Source: an uncultured Anaeroplasmataceae bacterium
GTDB lineage: Bacteria > Bacillota_I > Bacilli_A > Acholeplasmatales > Anaeroplasmataceae
DNA: 64,000 bases
Reading direction: 5' to 3'
Assembly (NCBI GenBank): GCA_944325035.1
Contig: CALUYM010000001.1
Coordinates: 124,001 to 188,000, forward strand
Shown: piece after piece, positions 9,519 to 18,988 of the stretch
How the letters are laid out: every line of letters begins with the position of its first letter
How positions within the stretch are numbered: the first letter of the stretch is position 1
Notes under the pieces: generated by a model
Seen by the model: only the letters and a program-made list of their open reading frames with translations
Database searches by the model: none
What the model was told of the DNA's origin: nothing
Program-made: the position numbers and the translations under genes

Positions 9519-11252
9519 ATGATCAAATTAATGAGTAAATTCAGAAAAATAGATTGGTTTTTCTTAGTTATCATAATCGGTTTATCGGTTGGTCAAGTAT
9601 ATTTTGATTTAAAATTGCCTGAAAAAACTGCGACAATAATAAATCAAATGATAGACCCAACTAAAACAACAGCTTATATTTGGGAAACTGGTAAAGCTAT
9701 GCTTATAATTTGTTTAGCATCAGGATTATCAACGATTGTAATTGGTTTTTTTGCAACAATGGTTGCGACAAATTTTGCCAAAACACTTCGTCAAGAGATG
9801 TTTGAAAAAGTAGAATCTTTTTCTCTTGAAGAGATGAACAATTTTGAAACAGCTAGTTTAATAACAAGAACAACTAATGATATTCAACAAGTACAAATTG
9901 CTTATGGTATGTCAATGAGATTAATCTTCATTGCACCAATAACTGCAATATGGGCTATTACTAAAATAGGAAATACAAGTGGAATGTTAAGTTTATCTGT
10001 TGGTTTAGTAATTGCATTTATTTTAGCTTTAATAACTATAATCTTTGCTATTGTTATGCCAAGATTCCGTCGTGTACAACAATTGACAGACCGTCTAAAT
10101 GATGTAACACGCGATAATTTAAATGGGTTAAGAGTAGTTAGAGCATATGATGCTGAAGAATATGAGAGTAGAAAGTTTGAAGAAGCGAACAATAATCTAA
10201 CTCATAATAACTTAGTAGCTAACCGAGTAATGGCAATATTAGGTCCAACTATGACGATAGCTACATCTTTAATTAGTTTGATTGTCTATTGGGTAGGAGC
10301 AGGAATTATTAGTAAGAATAATATTGATTATGCATCCTTAACAAGTTTTACTTCCTATGCGATGCAGATTTTAATGTCATTTTTAATGTTATCAATGCTT
10401 TTAATTATGATTCCACGTGCTAGTGTTGCAGCTGGTCGTATTTTAGAAGTTTTGAACACCGAAAATAAAATCAAAAATCCTAAACATGCAACTAAAATTG
10501 AAGGTGACGCATCTTTAAAGTTTGAGAATGTATCATTTAGATATCCAGGTGATGCTTCAAATGCTATTGAAAATATTAATTTTGAAGTTTCAAAAGGAGA
10601 AACACTTGCGATTATTGGTGCGACTGGTAGTGGTAAGACATCGATTGTAAATTTAATTCCACGCTTTTATGATGTCACAAATGGAAAAGTTATTATTAAT
10701 GGACATGATATTAAAGAATATACAAAAGAAGATCTAAGAAGAGTAATTGGGTATGTACCACAACAAAAATTCTTATTTTCTGGAGATATAAAGTCTAATA
10801 TTAAATTTACTAAAGATCATGTTACTAATCTTGAAATGCAAGAAGCATCTCATATTGCGATGGCAGATGAATTCATTGAAAAAATGCCAGAAACATATGA
10901 TTCTCATGTCGCTCAAGGTGGTAAAAATTTAAGTGGTGGTCAGCAACAAAGAGTTTCAATAGCTCGTGCTATTGCTAAAAACCCTCTTATCTATATTTTT
11001 GATGATTCTTTTAGTGCTTTAGATTATAAAACTGATAAAGAAGTAAGACGTCGCTTAAAAGAAAAAACCAAAGATTCAATCAATATCATAGTTGCTCAAA
11101 GAATTGGAACAATTATTGATGCAGATAAGATTATTGTATTAGAAAAAGGTGAAATGGTAGGTTTTGGTAAACATGAAGAATTACTTAAAACTTGTGATGT
11201 TTACAAAGAAATTGCTTTATCACAATTATCGAAGGAGGAATTAGGTCTATGA
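9519..11252 (+). CDS. ABC exporter half-transporter, degenerate-ATPase subunit
   Basis: A 577-residue protein: a six-helix membrane domain (about 1-310), then an ATPase domain. Walker A is GATGSGKT and the signature is LSGGQQQR (canonical), but Walker B reads IFDDS, with Asp where the catalytic Glu belongs, and the H-loop has Gln (VAQRIGT). These are the marks of the non-catalytic-site partner in heterodimeric multidrug exporters. Its canonical signature would complete the active site of the partner encoded next. The genes overlap by ATGA (stop 11250-11252). Regulation by the divergent MarR protein is likely. Confidence 0.92.
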   Translation: MIKLMSKFRKIDWFFLVIIIGLSVGQVYFDLKLPEKTATIINQMIDPTKTTAYIWETGKAMLIICLASGLSTIVIGFFATMVATNFAKTLRQEMFEKVESFSLEEMNNFETASLITRTTNDIQQVQIAYGMSMRLIFIAPITAIWAITKIGNTSGMLSLSVGLVIAFILALITIIFAIVMPRFRRVQQLTDRLNDVTRDNLNGLRVVRAYDAEEYESRKFEEANNNLTHNNLVANRVMAILGPTMTIATSLISLIVYWVGAGIISKNNIDYASLTSFTSYAMQILMSFLMLSMLLIMIPRASVAAGRILEVLNTENKIKNPKHATKIEGDASLKFENVSFRYPGDASNAIENINFEVSKGETLAIIGATGSGKTSIVNLIPRFYDVTNGKVIINGHDIKEYTKEDLRRVIGYVPQQKFLFSGDIKSNIKFTKDHVTNLEMQEASHIAMADEFIEKMPETYDSHVAQGGKNLSGGQQQRVSIARAIAKNPLIYIFDDSFSALDYKTDKEVRRRLKEKTKDSINIIVAQRIGTIIDADKIIVLEKGEMVGFGKHEELLKTCDVYKEIALSQLSKEELGL

Positions 11253-13090
11253 TGCGTGCAGGAATTAATCGCCCTTCTCATGTTGAAAGAGGGTTTAAAA
11301 AAGGTGGATTTAAGAAACTTATTAAATTCTGTCGCCCATACTATGCTCCAATTATTATTTCTGTATTATTGACGATTGGAGCATCTATTTTACAAATTGT
11401 TTCCCCTTCTTATTTATCTAAAATTTCGACTATGACTTCACATATTTATTATAATGTAAAGGGTTATGTCGTAAATGGAATTTATATAGCTGATGGTGCA
11501 GCATATGAAACAACTGAAACTCTTTTAACAAATATTGCAAAAGTGGGAACTTTACTAGTAGTTTTTTATGCCTTAGCGTTTATATTTAACTATTTACAGA
11601 GCTTTATTATGTCAGGAGTCAACCAGGGTGTAACTAAAAAGTTTCGTAAAGATTTACAAGCTAAGATAAATCGAGTTCCATTATCATATCTTGACCATTC
11701 AAGTTATGGTGATATTTTATCAAGAATTACAAACGATGTTGATACAATTGGTCAAAGCTTAAATCAATCTATTAATGCTATTTTTAGTTCAACCTCACTT
11801 TTAATTGGTGTATTAATTGCGATGTTTGTTACCTCATATCAAATGGCTTTTACAGCATTAGCGACTGTACCAGTTTCGCTAGTTCTAATTATTTTGATGG
11901 CATCTGTCAGTCAAAAATTCTTTCGTGACCAACAAATTGCACTTGGTGAATTAAATGGTATTATTGAAGAAAATTACTCAGGAGCTGTTGTTGTTAAAGC
12001 ATTTAATGCAGAAAGTCGTTTTATTGAAAAATTTAAAGATGCAAACAACCGTATTTACCAAAATGCATGGAAGAGTAATTTCCTATCTGGATTAATGATG
12101 CCAATTACAAGTTTTGTATCAAATATGGGATATGTTGCAATTTGTATAGTTGGTGGAATTTTATTTAAAAATGGTTCCATTGAAATAGGTGTTTTAACGG
12201 CATTCATTGTTTATTTAAATTTATTCCGTTCACCAGTTCAACAACTAGCTCAAGCGATGACATATGTTCAACAAATGATGGCTTCATCTGATCGTGTATT
12301 TGAATTCTTAGAAATTGAAGAACAAGAAGATGAATCACATAAGACTGCTAAAATTGAAAATTTTCAAGGTCAAGTTGATTTTGAAAATGTATGTTTTAGT
12401 TATTATCCTGAAAAACCAATTATTAAAAACTTTACTTGCCATGTTAAACCGGGTGCAAAAGTTGCTATTGTAGGCCCAACTGGTGCAGGAAAAACTACCA
12501 TTGTTAACTTATTAATGCGTTTTTATGAAATAAATAGTGGTAAGATTTTAATCGATGGTGTTAATACTAAAGATATGAAACGTGAAGATGTAAGACAATT
12601 GTTCTCAATGGTTCTTCAAGATACATGGATTTTTAACGGTACTATTCGTGAAAATATTGTATATGATAAAGAAAATGTAACTGATGAAGAATTAAAAGAA
12701 GCATGCGAAGCTACGAATATGGAACAGTTTATTGAAGCTCAAAGTCATGGGTTTGATACAGTGTTAAGCGACAAAACCGCTTTATCTGAAGGACAACGTC
12801 AATTAATTACAATTGCTCGTGCAATGATTCAAGATGCTCCAATGCTAATTTTAGATGAAGCTACATCTAATGTTGATACAAGAACTGAGATACAAATTCA
12901 ACAAGCAATGGATAAATTAATGGAAGGTAGAACTTCATTTGTAATTGCACACCGTTTATCAACAATTAAAAATGCTGATTTAATTTTGGTACTAAAAGAT
13001 GGAAATATTATTGAACAAGGAAATCATGATGAACTTCTCGCTCAAAATGGATTCTATGCTTCTTTATATAATTCACAATTTGAAGAATAA
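11249..13090 (+). CDS. ABC exporter half-transporter, catalytic subunit
   Basis: A 613-residue exporter subunit: membrane domain to about residue 340, with an insertion between the first two helices (about residues 60-95), then an ATPase domain. Walker A GPTGAGKT, Walker B LILDEATS (catalytic Glu present) and H-loop IAHRLST are all intact, but the signature is LSEGQ. The pattern is complementary to the first subunit: its own nucleotide site is active and its weak signature pairs with the partner's degenerate site. This supports an obligate heterodimer of the YfiB/YfiC or LmrCD kind. The substrate is unknown; multidrug export is inferred from the family and the MarR context. Confidence 0.92.
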   Translation: MMRAGINRPSHVERGFKKGGFKKLIKFCRPYYAPIIISVLLTIGASILQIVSPSYLSKISTMTSHIYYNVKGYVVNGIYIADGAAYETTETLLTNIAKVGTLLVVFYALAFIFNYLQSFIMSGVNQGVTKKFRKDLQAKINRVPLSYLDHSSYGDILSRITNDVDTIGQSLNQSINAIFSSTSLLIGVLIAMFVTSYQMAFTALATVPVSLVLIILMASVSQKFFRDQQIALGELNGIIEENYSGAVVVKAFNAESRFIEKFKDANNRIYQNAWKSNFLSGLMMPITSFVSNMGYVAICIVGGILFKNGSIEIGVLTAFIVYLNLFRSPVQQLAQAMTYVQQMMASSDRVFEFLEIEEQEDESHKTAKIENFQGQVDFENVCFSYYPEKPIIKNFTCHVKPGAKVAIVGPTGAGKTTIVNLLMRFYEINSGKILIDGVNTKDMKREDVRQLFSMVLQDTWIFNGTIRENIVYDKENVTDEELKEACEATNMEQFIEAQSHGFDTVLSDKTALSEGQRQLITIARAMIQDAPMLILDEATSNVDTRTEIQIQQAMDKLMEGRTSFVIAHRLSTIKNADLILVLKDGNIIEQGNHDELLAQNGFYASLYNSQFEE

Positions 13091-13096
13091 TAAAGT

Positions 13097-13137
13097 AAAG
13101 GAAAGTGCTGATTTTATTTGGGACTTTCCTTTTTTTA
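13097..13137 (+). terminator. Terminator after ABC exporter operon
   Basis: GGAAAGT (13100-13106) pairs with ACTTTCC (13123-13129), followed by a run of seven T. Confidence 0.8.
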
Positions 13138-13202
13138 TGAAAAGGATAGAACTTAAAATTTTAATAAAATTGTGTAAAACACTTTTATTTGTAAAAAAAA
13201 AT

Positions 13203-13427
13203 GATACAATATACATGTAAATTTTTTTAACGAAGAAATAGATAAGTAGAATTTTTAACTAAAAGAGACCAGGGGTAGGTGAAAGCCTGGATTAAAATTT
13301 GAAGCTACTATGGAGTTAAAACGTAAACTGGCGTTAACAGTGTAAGAGGGCTAGTAGAGTAATACTAGAACTAAGGTGGTACCGCGATAATTCGTCCTTA
13401 GATTTAATCTAAGGGCTATTTTTTTTA
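13203..13427 (+). promoter_or_regulatory. T-box riboswitch (alanine) with promoter, upstream of alaS
   Basis: The leader begins at an extended -10 element (TGATACAAT, 13203-13210). Stem I is seen with its GGTAGGTGAAAGCC apical loop region (about 13274-13287). The likely specifier codon is GCT (Ala, 13304-13306) in GAAGCTAC. The T-box core AAGGTGGTACCGCG is at 13373-13386. The terminator stem CCTTAGAT/ATCTAAGG (13396-13403, 13407-13414) is followed by a T run. Uncharged tRNA-Ala would stabilise the antiterminator and allow alaS transcription. The specifier and downstream gene agree. Confidence 0.95.
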
Positions 13428-13439
13428 AGGAGAAATTTT

Positions 13440-16046
13440 ATGAAACATTTAAAAAGTTATGAAATTAGACAAATGTGGCTTGACTTCTTTAAATCTAAGG
13501 GACATAGTGTTGAACAAAGTGCTTCATTAGTTCCACAAAATGATCCAACCTTATTATGGACAAATGCTGGAGTTACGCCTTTAAAAAAATATTTTGATGG
13601 AAGTGTCATACCTGATAATCCAAGAATTACAAATGCTCAAAAATGTATTCGTACGAATGATATTGAAAATGTAGGTAAAACTGCTCGTCATCACACTTTT
13701 TTTGAAATGCTAGGTAATTTTTCAATTGGTGATTATTTTAGAGATGAAGTTTTACCATGGGCATTTGAACTTTTAACATCTGAAAAATGGTTTGGAATTC
13801 CTAAAGAAAGACTATATATCACATATTATCCAACTGATAAGGAAACATTTGATTTATGGGTTAAATGTGGAATGGATGAAGACCACTTAATTCCACTAGA
13901 AGGAAACTTCTGGGAAATTGGTGAAGGACCATGTGGGCCGGATACTGAGATTTTTTATGACCGCGGAGAACAATGGGATAAACGTGGCAAAGAATTATTA
14001 GTTAATGATATTGAAAATGATCGATTCATTGAAATTTGGAATATTGTATTCTCACAATTTAATTCTAAAACGGGAGTTCCAAGAAGTGAGTATAAAGAGT
14101 TACCACATAAAAATATTGATACTGGTTCAGGCCTAGAAAGATTATGCTGCATAATGCAAGAAGTTCCAACAAATTATGATACTGATTTATTTAAACCATT
14201 GATTAATAAGATATCAGAAATAAGTGGTGTCAAATATGAAGGTCAAATGGCATTTAAGGTTATAGCTGATCACGTAAGAACTTGTACATTTGCGGTAGCT
14301 GATGGTGCAACAATGTCAAATGAAGGACGTGGTTATGTATTACGTCGTGTACTTCGTCGTGCAACTAAGTATGCAAAGAGATTAGGTATTAAGAAACCTT
14401 TTATGAAAGAATTAGTAGATGTGGTTATTTCTATTATGGATTCATACTATCCTTATTTGCATGAGAAAGCTGATATCGTAAAAGAAATTATAACTAAAGA
14501 AGAATCTAAATTTTTAGAAACAATTTCTCAAGGTGAAAAACGTTTCCAAGAAATTGCTAAAAAAGGAGATGTAATCGATGGAGCAGATGCTTTCTTATTA
14601 TATGATACTTATGGTTTCCCATTTGAATTAACTCAAGAATATGCAGAAGAGCTAGGAAAGAGCGTCGATGAAGAAGGCTTTAAGAAGGCAATGGCATTAC
14701 AAAAAGAAAGAGCACGTAATTCACGCAAGGATATTGCTTCTATGAAAGGTCAAAATGAAGAATTTATGGCTTTTAAAGAAGAATCTGAGTTTGTAGGATA
14801 TAACACTCTTAAAACTGAATCTAAGGTGATTGCAATCTTTGATAATAGTGTAGTTTTAGATAAAACTCCATTCTATGCATTTTCTGGTGGACAATTAGCA
14901 GATAAAGGTAAAATTAATGGAATTGATGTATTAGATGTGATTAAAATGCCAAATGGTCAACATTTACATACTCTAGATGAGGTTAATTTTAATCTTGGTG
15001 ATATTGTTACATGTGAAGTAGATAATGAAAATCGTGTTTTAACTATGAAAAATCACTCAAGTGCACACTTATTTCAAGCTGCTTTACAAGAACTTTTTGG
15101 TAAAAATATTCATCAACAAGGTTCACAAGTTTCATCAACATATATGCGTTTTGATTTTAATAACTATAATTCTTTAACAGATGAAGAAATATTAAGTGTT
15201 GAAAAACTTGTAAATAAATATATCAACGAAAATCATAGAGTAGAAACTCATGTTTTACCAATTGAGGAAGCTAAGGAACTTGATGCGATGGCATTATTTG
15301 GTGAAAAGTATGGTGATTTTGTTCGTGTTATAGATATGGAAGTATCTAAAGAATTCTGTGCTGGGACTCATGTATCCAATACAAAAGAAATTGAAAAATT
15401 CCAAATTGTTAGCATTGAGTCAATAGGATCAGGTATTTATAGATGCTTAGCTACCACAGGTCATAATGCTTTTGAAACTTTAAAAACATATTTAGATAAT
15501 TATGATAAAGAATTAATGACCATCAAAACTAAGGGTATCCAAATTGTTGAAAATGCGAAGGCAGAAGGAATCGAATTAGAGTTTAATGATGACTACAAAA
15601 TTACTAAAGAAGAAGGATATGCATATGTTCTTGATTTAAAACAACATATTCAATATGTTTCAAATTTAGTTAAAAACTTAGACAAAGAATATAGTCAAGA
15701 AAAGAGTAAAAATGCATTGAGTAATCTAGACAGTTATGAAAAACAAATTGAAAATAACAATTTGTTTGTAACTCTAGGTGAAATGGATACAAATATTTTA
15801 AAAGATTTGGCACAGGCTTTATCTAATAAATATCAGTTAGATGTTGTATTCTTAACTTCACTAGGCAGTGAAAAGGTGAGCTTTGTATGTAAAACAAACT
15901 CTAAATACAATGCTTCTAATTTAGTAAAGATTGCTGCTTCTTTATGCAATGGTAAGGGTGGCGGTAAGCCAGATATTGCTCAAGCAGGTGGGAAAGACTT
16001 AGATAAAGTAGATGAAGCTATTAAAGCAGTAAAGGAAAGTTTGTAA
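13440..16046 (+). CDS. alaS: Alanyl-tRNA synthetase
   Basis: A full-length 868-residue enzyme that attaches alanine to tRNA-Ala. The class II core includes ARHHTFFEMLGNFSIGDYF near residue 80. The editing domain carries the zinc motif HSSAHLFQAAL and the later CAGTHVSNT. The C-Ala domain ends with the Gly-rich GKGGGKPDIAQAGG. The ribosome-binding site AAGGAG precedes ATG 13440. It is controlled by the alanine T-box just upstream and leads a Bacillus-like cluster, its stop overlapping ruvX by TAATG. Confidence 0.98.
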   Translation: MKHLKSYEIRQMWLDFFKSKGHSVEQSASLVPQNDPTLLWTNAGVTPLKKYFDGSVIPDNPRITNAQKCIRTNDIENVGKTARHHTFFEMLGNFSIGDYFRDEVLPWAFELLTSEKWFGIPKERLYITYYPTDKETFDLWVKCGMDEDHLIPLEGNFWEIGEGPCGPDTEIFYDRGEQWDKRGKELLVNDIENDRFIEIWNIVFSQFNSKTGVPRSEYKELPHKNIDTGSGLERLCCIMQEVPTNYDTDLFKPLINKISEISGVKYEGQMAFKVIADHVRTCTFAVADGATMSNEGRGYVLRRVLRRATKYAKRLGIKKPFMKELVDVVISIMDSYYPYLHEKADIVKEIITKEESKFLETISQGEKRFQEIAKKGDVIDGADAFLLYDTYGFPFELTQEYAEELGKSVDEEGFKKAMALQKERARNSRKDIASMKGQNEEFMAFKEESEFVGYNTLKTESKVIAIFDNSVVLDKTPFYAFSGGQLADKGKINGIDVLDVIKMPNGQHLHTLDEVNFNLGDIVTCEVDNENRVLTMKNHSSAHLFQAALQELFGKNIHQQGSQVSSTYMRFDFNNYNSLTDEEILSVEKLVNKYINENHRVETHVLPIEEAKELDAMALFGEKYGDFVRVIDMEVSKEFCAGTHVSNTKEIEKFQIVSIESIGSGIYRCLATTGHNAFETLKTYLDNYDKELMTIKTKGIQIVENAKAEGIELEFNDDYKITKEEGYAYVLDLKQHIQYVSNLVKNLDKEYSQEKSKNALSNLDSYEKQIENNNLFVTLGEMDTNILKDLAQALSNKYQLDVVFLTSLGSEKVSFVCKTNSKYNASNLVKIAASLCNGKGGGKPDIAQAGGKDLDKVDEAIKAVKESL

Positions 16047-16459
16047 TGAAGTACTTAGGTTTAGATTTAGGCTCTAGAACATTAGGGTTAGCCATATCTG
16101 ATGCATTAGGAATGTTTGCTAGACCATATACAACACTTCGTTTTAATGATAATGATTATGATTATGCTATTAATGAGACAATTAAAATATGTGAAAAAGA
16201 AGGTATTACTGAGATTGTCTTAGGTAATCCTAAGCATATGAATGGTGATGAAGGCATACGAAGTAAAATTAGTTATGAATTTAAAACTAAAATTGAAGAA
16301 ATTTCAAAAATTAAGGTACATTTAATTGATGAACGTCTAACGACAGTTAGAGTAGATAAAACAATGTTGATGGCAAATTTAAGTCGTGAAAAAAGACATC
16401 AAAAAAAAGATGAAATGGCTGCAGTGATTATACTTCAGGATTTCTTAGATCGAAAATAA
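16046..16459 (+). CDS. ruvX: Holliday junction resolvase-like protein RuvX (YqgF)
   Basis: A 137-residue RNase-H-fold nuclease of the YqgF family. The first motif GLDLGSRTLGLAISD holds the first Asp, VLGNPKHMNGDEG is the middle block, and LIDERLTT carries Asp and Glu near the end. Members process Holliday junctions or act in 16S rRNA maturation. Its ATG overlaps the alaS stop. The alaS-ruvX-DUF1292 order is the Bacillus alaS-yrzL-yrrK-yrzB layout without yrzL. Confidence 0.93.
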   Translation: MKYLGLDLGSRTLGLAISDALGMFARPYTTLRFNDNDYDYAINETIKICEKEGITEIVLGNPKHMNGDEGIRSKISYEFKTKIEEISKIKVHLIDERLTTVRVDKTMLMANLSREKRHQKKDEMAAVIILQDFLDRK

Positions 16460-16473
16460 AGGAGAAATAAAAA

Positions 16474-16821
16474 ATGGAAGATAGAACATTAACAATAACA
16501 ACTGAAAATGGTGATGAAATTCTTTGTGAAATTTTATTTACAACTCATTCAGAAGAGTTTAAGAAGGATTATGTAGTATTTGTTGAAAAAGGTACACAAA
16601 ATGCATCAGCTGCATCATACGTTCAAGGTGAAGAAGGTCGTGGAACACTAGAACAAATTAAAACTGAAGAAGAATGGAAGATGCTTGAAGAATTACTAGA
16701 TGATTATCTAACAAGAAAAGAAAAAGAAGAAAATGATTCTTGCGATGGTTCATGTTCTTCATGCTCTTCATCATGTGATTCTTGTTCTTCATGTTCATGC
16801 GATGATGAATTAAATGATTAG
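16474..16821 (+). CDS. DUF1292 (YrzB-like) protein with Ser/Cys-rich tail
   Basis: A 115-residue protein. Residues about 1-88 match the short acidic DUF1292/YrzB family seen next to ruvX in many Bacillota: TITTENGDEILCEILF, then KDYVVFVEKG, then a TEEEWKMLEELLDDY helix. The last 28 residues are unusual, a Ser/Cys/Asp tail with seven cysteines spaced by two or three residues (CDGSCSSC, CSSC). Such a tail could bind metal or form disulphides. The ribosome-binding site AAAGGAGA precedes the start. No activity is known for the family. Confidence 0.85.
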   Translation: MEDRTLTITTENGDEILCEILFTTHSEEFKKDYVVFVEKGTQNASAASYVQGEEGRGTLEQIKTEEEWKMLEELLDDYLTRKEKEENDSCDGSCSSCSSSCDSCSSCSCDDELND

Positions 16822-16823
16822 TT

Positions 16824-17459
16824 ATGAAAATTCAACTGAGTAATCAAGAACAAATAAAACTTAATAATTTAACTTTTAACGAACAAATTAAAAAGATTAA
16901 ATCTTATGCAATAGAGAATAATGTTCCAATTATTCAAGATGAAGGACTTGCATTTTTACTGACAATTATAAGAATAAAACGTCCTAAACGTATTTTAGAA
17001 ATTGGAACAGCTATTGCTTACTCAAGTTCAATGATGGCAATTAATTCAGATGCTATAATTGATACAATTGAACGTGATAGTAAAATGGAAGAAGAAGCCA
17101 TAAAAAATGTTAAAATATTAGGATTAGAAAATAAAATTAATTTAATCTACAAAGATGCACTAGAATCATTTGATTTAGTGTGCCAAAATAAATATGACTT
17201 GATCTTTATAGATGCAGCAAAGGCTCAGTATACAAATTTCTTTAATTTATATAAACCACTTTTAAGTGAAGATGGAATTATTGTATCTGATAATATGTTA
17301 TTTCATGGTGTTAAAATAGAAGATGCTAAATCACGTAGTCTTCGAGGATTAATTCGTAAGCTTAATCAATATCAAGATTTCCTACTAAATCATGATGAAT
17401 TCGATTCAACAATATTTAATGTTGGTGACGGAATGGCAGTTTCGACTAAGAAAAGATAA
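16824..17459 (+). CDS. trmR: Class I O-methyltransferase, TrmR-like
   Basis: A 211-residue SAM-dependent methyltransferase. The SAM-binding motif reads ILEIGTAIAYSS (about residues 53-64); DTIERD is the next acidic loop; YDLIFIDAAKAQY is the conserved catalytic block; VSDNMLFHG follows. In Bacillus the syntenic yrrM (trmR) methylates 5-hydroxyuridine in the tRNA wobble position. Synteny with alaS-ruvX-yrzB supports the same role here. Relatives usually have mltG (yrrL) between yrzB and yrrM; here the gap is two bases and mltG is absent. Confidence 0.85.
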   Translation: MKIQLSNQEQIKLNNLTFNEQIKKIKSYAIENNVPIIQDEGLAFLLTIIRIKRPKRILEIGTAIAYSSSMMAINSDAIIDTIERDSKMEEEAIKNVKILGLENKINLIYKDALESFDLVCQNKYDLIFIDAAKAQYTNFFNLYKPLLSEDGIIVSDNMLFHGVKIEDAKSRSLRGLIRKLNQYQDFLLNHDEFDSTIFNVGDGMAVSTKKR

Positions 17460-17461
17460 TC

Positions 17462-17490
17462 TTGTCAAAAGACATTTAATTTATTATAAT
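17462..17490 (+). promoter_or_regulatory. Sigma-A promoter of the CBS-panE operon
   Basis: TTGTCA (17462-17467), a 17-base spacer and TATAAT (17485-17490) lie about 50 bases before the CBS gene start. Confidence 0.75.
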
Positions 17491-17540
17491 TAATTATAAG
17501 AGAAACATTAGAAAACGGAGAGAATACATCGAGGTTAATT

Positions 17541-17957
17541 ATGAATATACTGTTTTTTTTAAAACCAAAGGCTACTGTTAGTTATTTATATAATGATTTC
17601 ACAGTTCGTCAAGCTCTTGAGAAAATGGAAAGAGTTCGATATTCTATCATTCCAATCATTGATCGTGATGGGAATTATGTCGGAACAATTTCTGAAGGTG
17701 ATATTCTTTGGAGTATAAAATCTCAAGAAGACTTTTCGATTAAAAAAGCTGAAGAGATGAAAATAGCTTCAATTAAAGTGAATAGAAGCTATAAAGCTAT
17801 CAATATTAATCAAAATGTTGAAGATTTAATTACTTTAGCGCTTGATCAAAACTTTGTACCTGTCGTAGATGATAGAGATATGTTTATAGGGATTGTTACG
17901 CGAAAAGACATAATTAAACAATTCTTAAAGTCTAATACAGACTTTAAAGATTTATAG
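17541..17957 (+). CDS. CBS-domain protein
   Basis: A 138-residue protein made almost only of two CBS domains. The first runs from about residue 13 to 70 (FTVRQALEKM, then YSIIPIIDRDGNYVGTIS), the second from about 77 to 133 (QNVEDLITLAL, then FVPVVDDRDMFIGIVTRKD). CBS pairs bind adenine nucleotides and act as energy sensors. The ribosome-binding site GAGGT precedes ATG 17541. It shares a promoter and probably a transcript with the following PanE-like gene, but no functional link is known. Confidence 0.85.
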   Translation: MNILFFLKPKATVSYLYNDFTVRQALEKMERVRYSIIPIIDRDGNYVGTISEGDILWSIKSQEDFSIKKAEEMKIASIKVNRSYKAININQNVEDLITLALDQNFVPVVDDRDMFIGIVTRKDIIKQFLKSNTDFKDL

Positions 17958-17975
17958 GAGATGGAGGAATTCAAA

Positions 17976-18884
17976 ATGAAAATTGCTGTAATTGGCTGTG
18001 GCGCAATGGGCTGTTACTTTGGTGCAAAATTATCTGAAAAGAACGAGGTTGTTTATATTGATGCATTTCCAAAAACAGTTGATATTTTAAATGAACGAGG
18101 AATTATTGTTAAAGAAAATGATGAGGAGAAAAAATACAATGCTCCTGCTTTCTTGAGTGGAAAATTTGATCAACCTGCAGATTTAGTCGTATTATTCGTT
18201 AAATCTACTCAAAATATGGCAGCTTTATCAGAAAATGAGAAGCTATTTACTCCAAATACAATTGTAATGTCTTTACAAAATGGTTTTGGTAATGAAAGGG
18301 AAATTTCACGCTTTGTTGATCCAGAAAATATCATTATTGGTAATACATTAATCAATTGCGTAACAGAATCTGTTGGTATAACAAAAAAATCTGGAGAAGG
18401 TCTAACAGTTATTGGTAGCTTAGTTGGTAATAAAAAGACGGCCTTAACAGCTCGTTTATGTTTAGAACAATCTGGAATTATCACAGATGTATCGGATGAT
18501 ATCAAACGTGTAGTATGGAAGAAAATTTTTGTAAATGCAACTTTAAATCCTTTGACTGCCATGTTTGGTTGTAAGATTAAAGTTGTGTATGAAAATAAAA
18601 ATATTTGGAAGTTAGCTGAAAAAATTGTTGAAGAAGCAATCACAGTTGCTAGAAAAGATGGTTGTGAATTCAGCCATAATGAGGTATTAGAAGATTTACA
18701 TAAAACATGTGTTAATGTTGGTAAAGGATACACATCAATGTATCAAGATGTAGAAAATAAGCGTTTTACTGAAATTGAAAAAATCAATGGTCAAATTGTA
18801 AATTTAGCTTATAAGTATAATGTTCAAGCACCTTATAATGAGTTTGTTTTAAATTCGATTAAGGCAATCGAAAAATTATACTAA
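17976..18884 (+). CDS. Ketopantoate reductase family protein (ApbA/PanE)
   Basis: A 302-residue NADPH-dependent 2-dehydropantoate 2-reductase family member. The Rossmann motif is VIGCGAMGCYFGAKL at the N-terminus; LFVKSTQNMAAL and SLQNGFGNE are conserved cofactor-site blocks; VVWKKIFVNATLNPLTA holds the catalytic Lys and Asn. Start chosen at ATG 17976, eight bases after GGAGG; an upstream in-frame ATG (17961) lies on that site. PanE makes pantoate for coenzyme A, but many family members use other keto acids, so the substrate is not certain. Confidence 0.88.
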   Translation: MKIAVIGCGAMGCYFGAKLSEKNEVVYIDAFPKTVDILNERGIIVKENDEEKKYNAPAFLSGKFDQPADLVVLFVKSTQNMAALSENEKLFTPNTIVMSLQNGFGNEREISRFVDPENIIIGNTLINCVTESVGITKKSGEGLTVIGSLVGNKKTALTARLCLEQSGIITDVSDDIKRVVWKKIFVNATLNPLTAMFGCKIKVVYENKNIWKLAEKIVEEAITVARKDGCEFSHNEVLEDLHKTCVNVGKGYTSMYQDVENKRFTEIEKINGQIVNLAYKYNVQAPYNEFVLNSIKAIEKLY

Positions 18885-18888
18885 GAAT

Positions 18889-18922
18889 ATTAGTCCTCTG
18901 ATGTAAGAGGACTATTTTCATT
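18889..18922 (+). terminator. Terminator hairpin after panE-like gene
   Basis: TAGTCCTCT (18891-18899) pairs perfectly with AGAGGACTA (18906-18914). The T tract (TTTTCATTCTT) is interrupted. Confidence 0.7.
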
Positions 18923-18938
18923 CTTGCATTTAATTCGC

Positions 18939-18966
18939 TTGAATATAGGGTAAACAAATGTAAAAT
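18939..18966 (+). promoter_or_regulatory. Promoter of the lacI-type regulator
   Basis: TTGAAT (18939-18944), a 16-base spacer and TAAAAT (18961-18966, preceded by TG) lie 22 bases before the regulator's TTG start. Confidence 0.6.
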
Positions 18967-18988
18967 TATAGTAAGGGAGTGTTATTTT

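Noticed and set aside
13203-13427. A small protein gene in the alaS leader
   Set aside because: The region is fully explained as a T-box riboswitch with promoter, specifier, T-box core and terminator.
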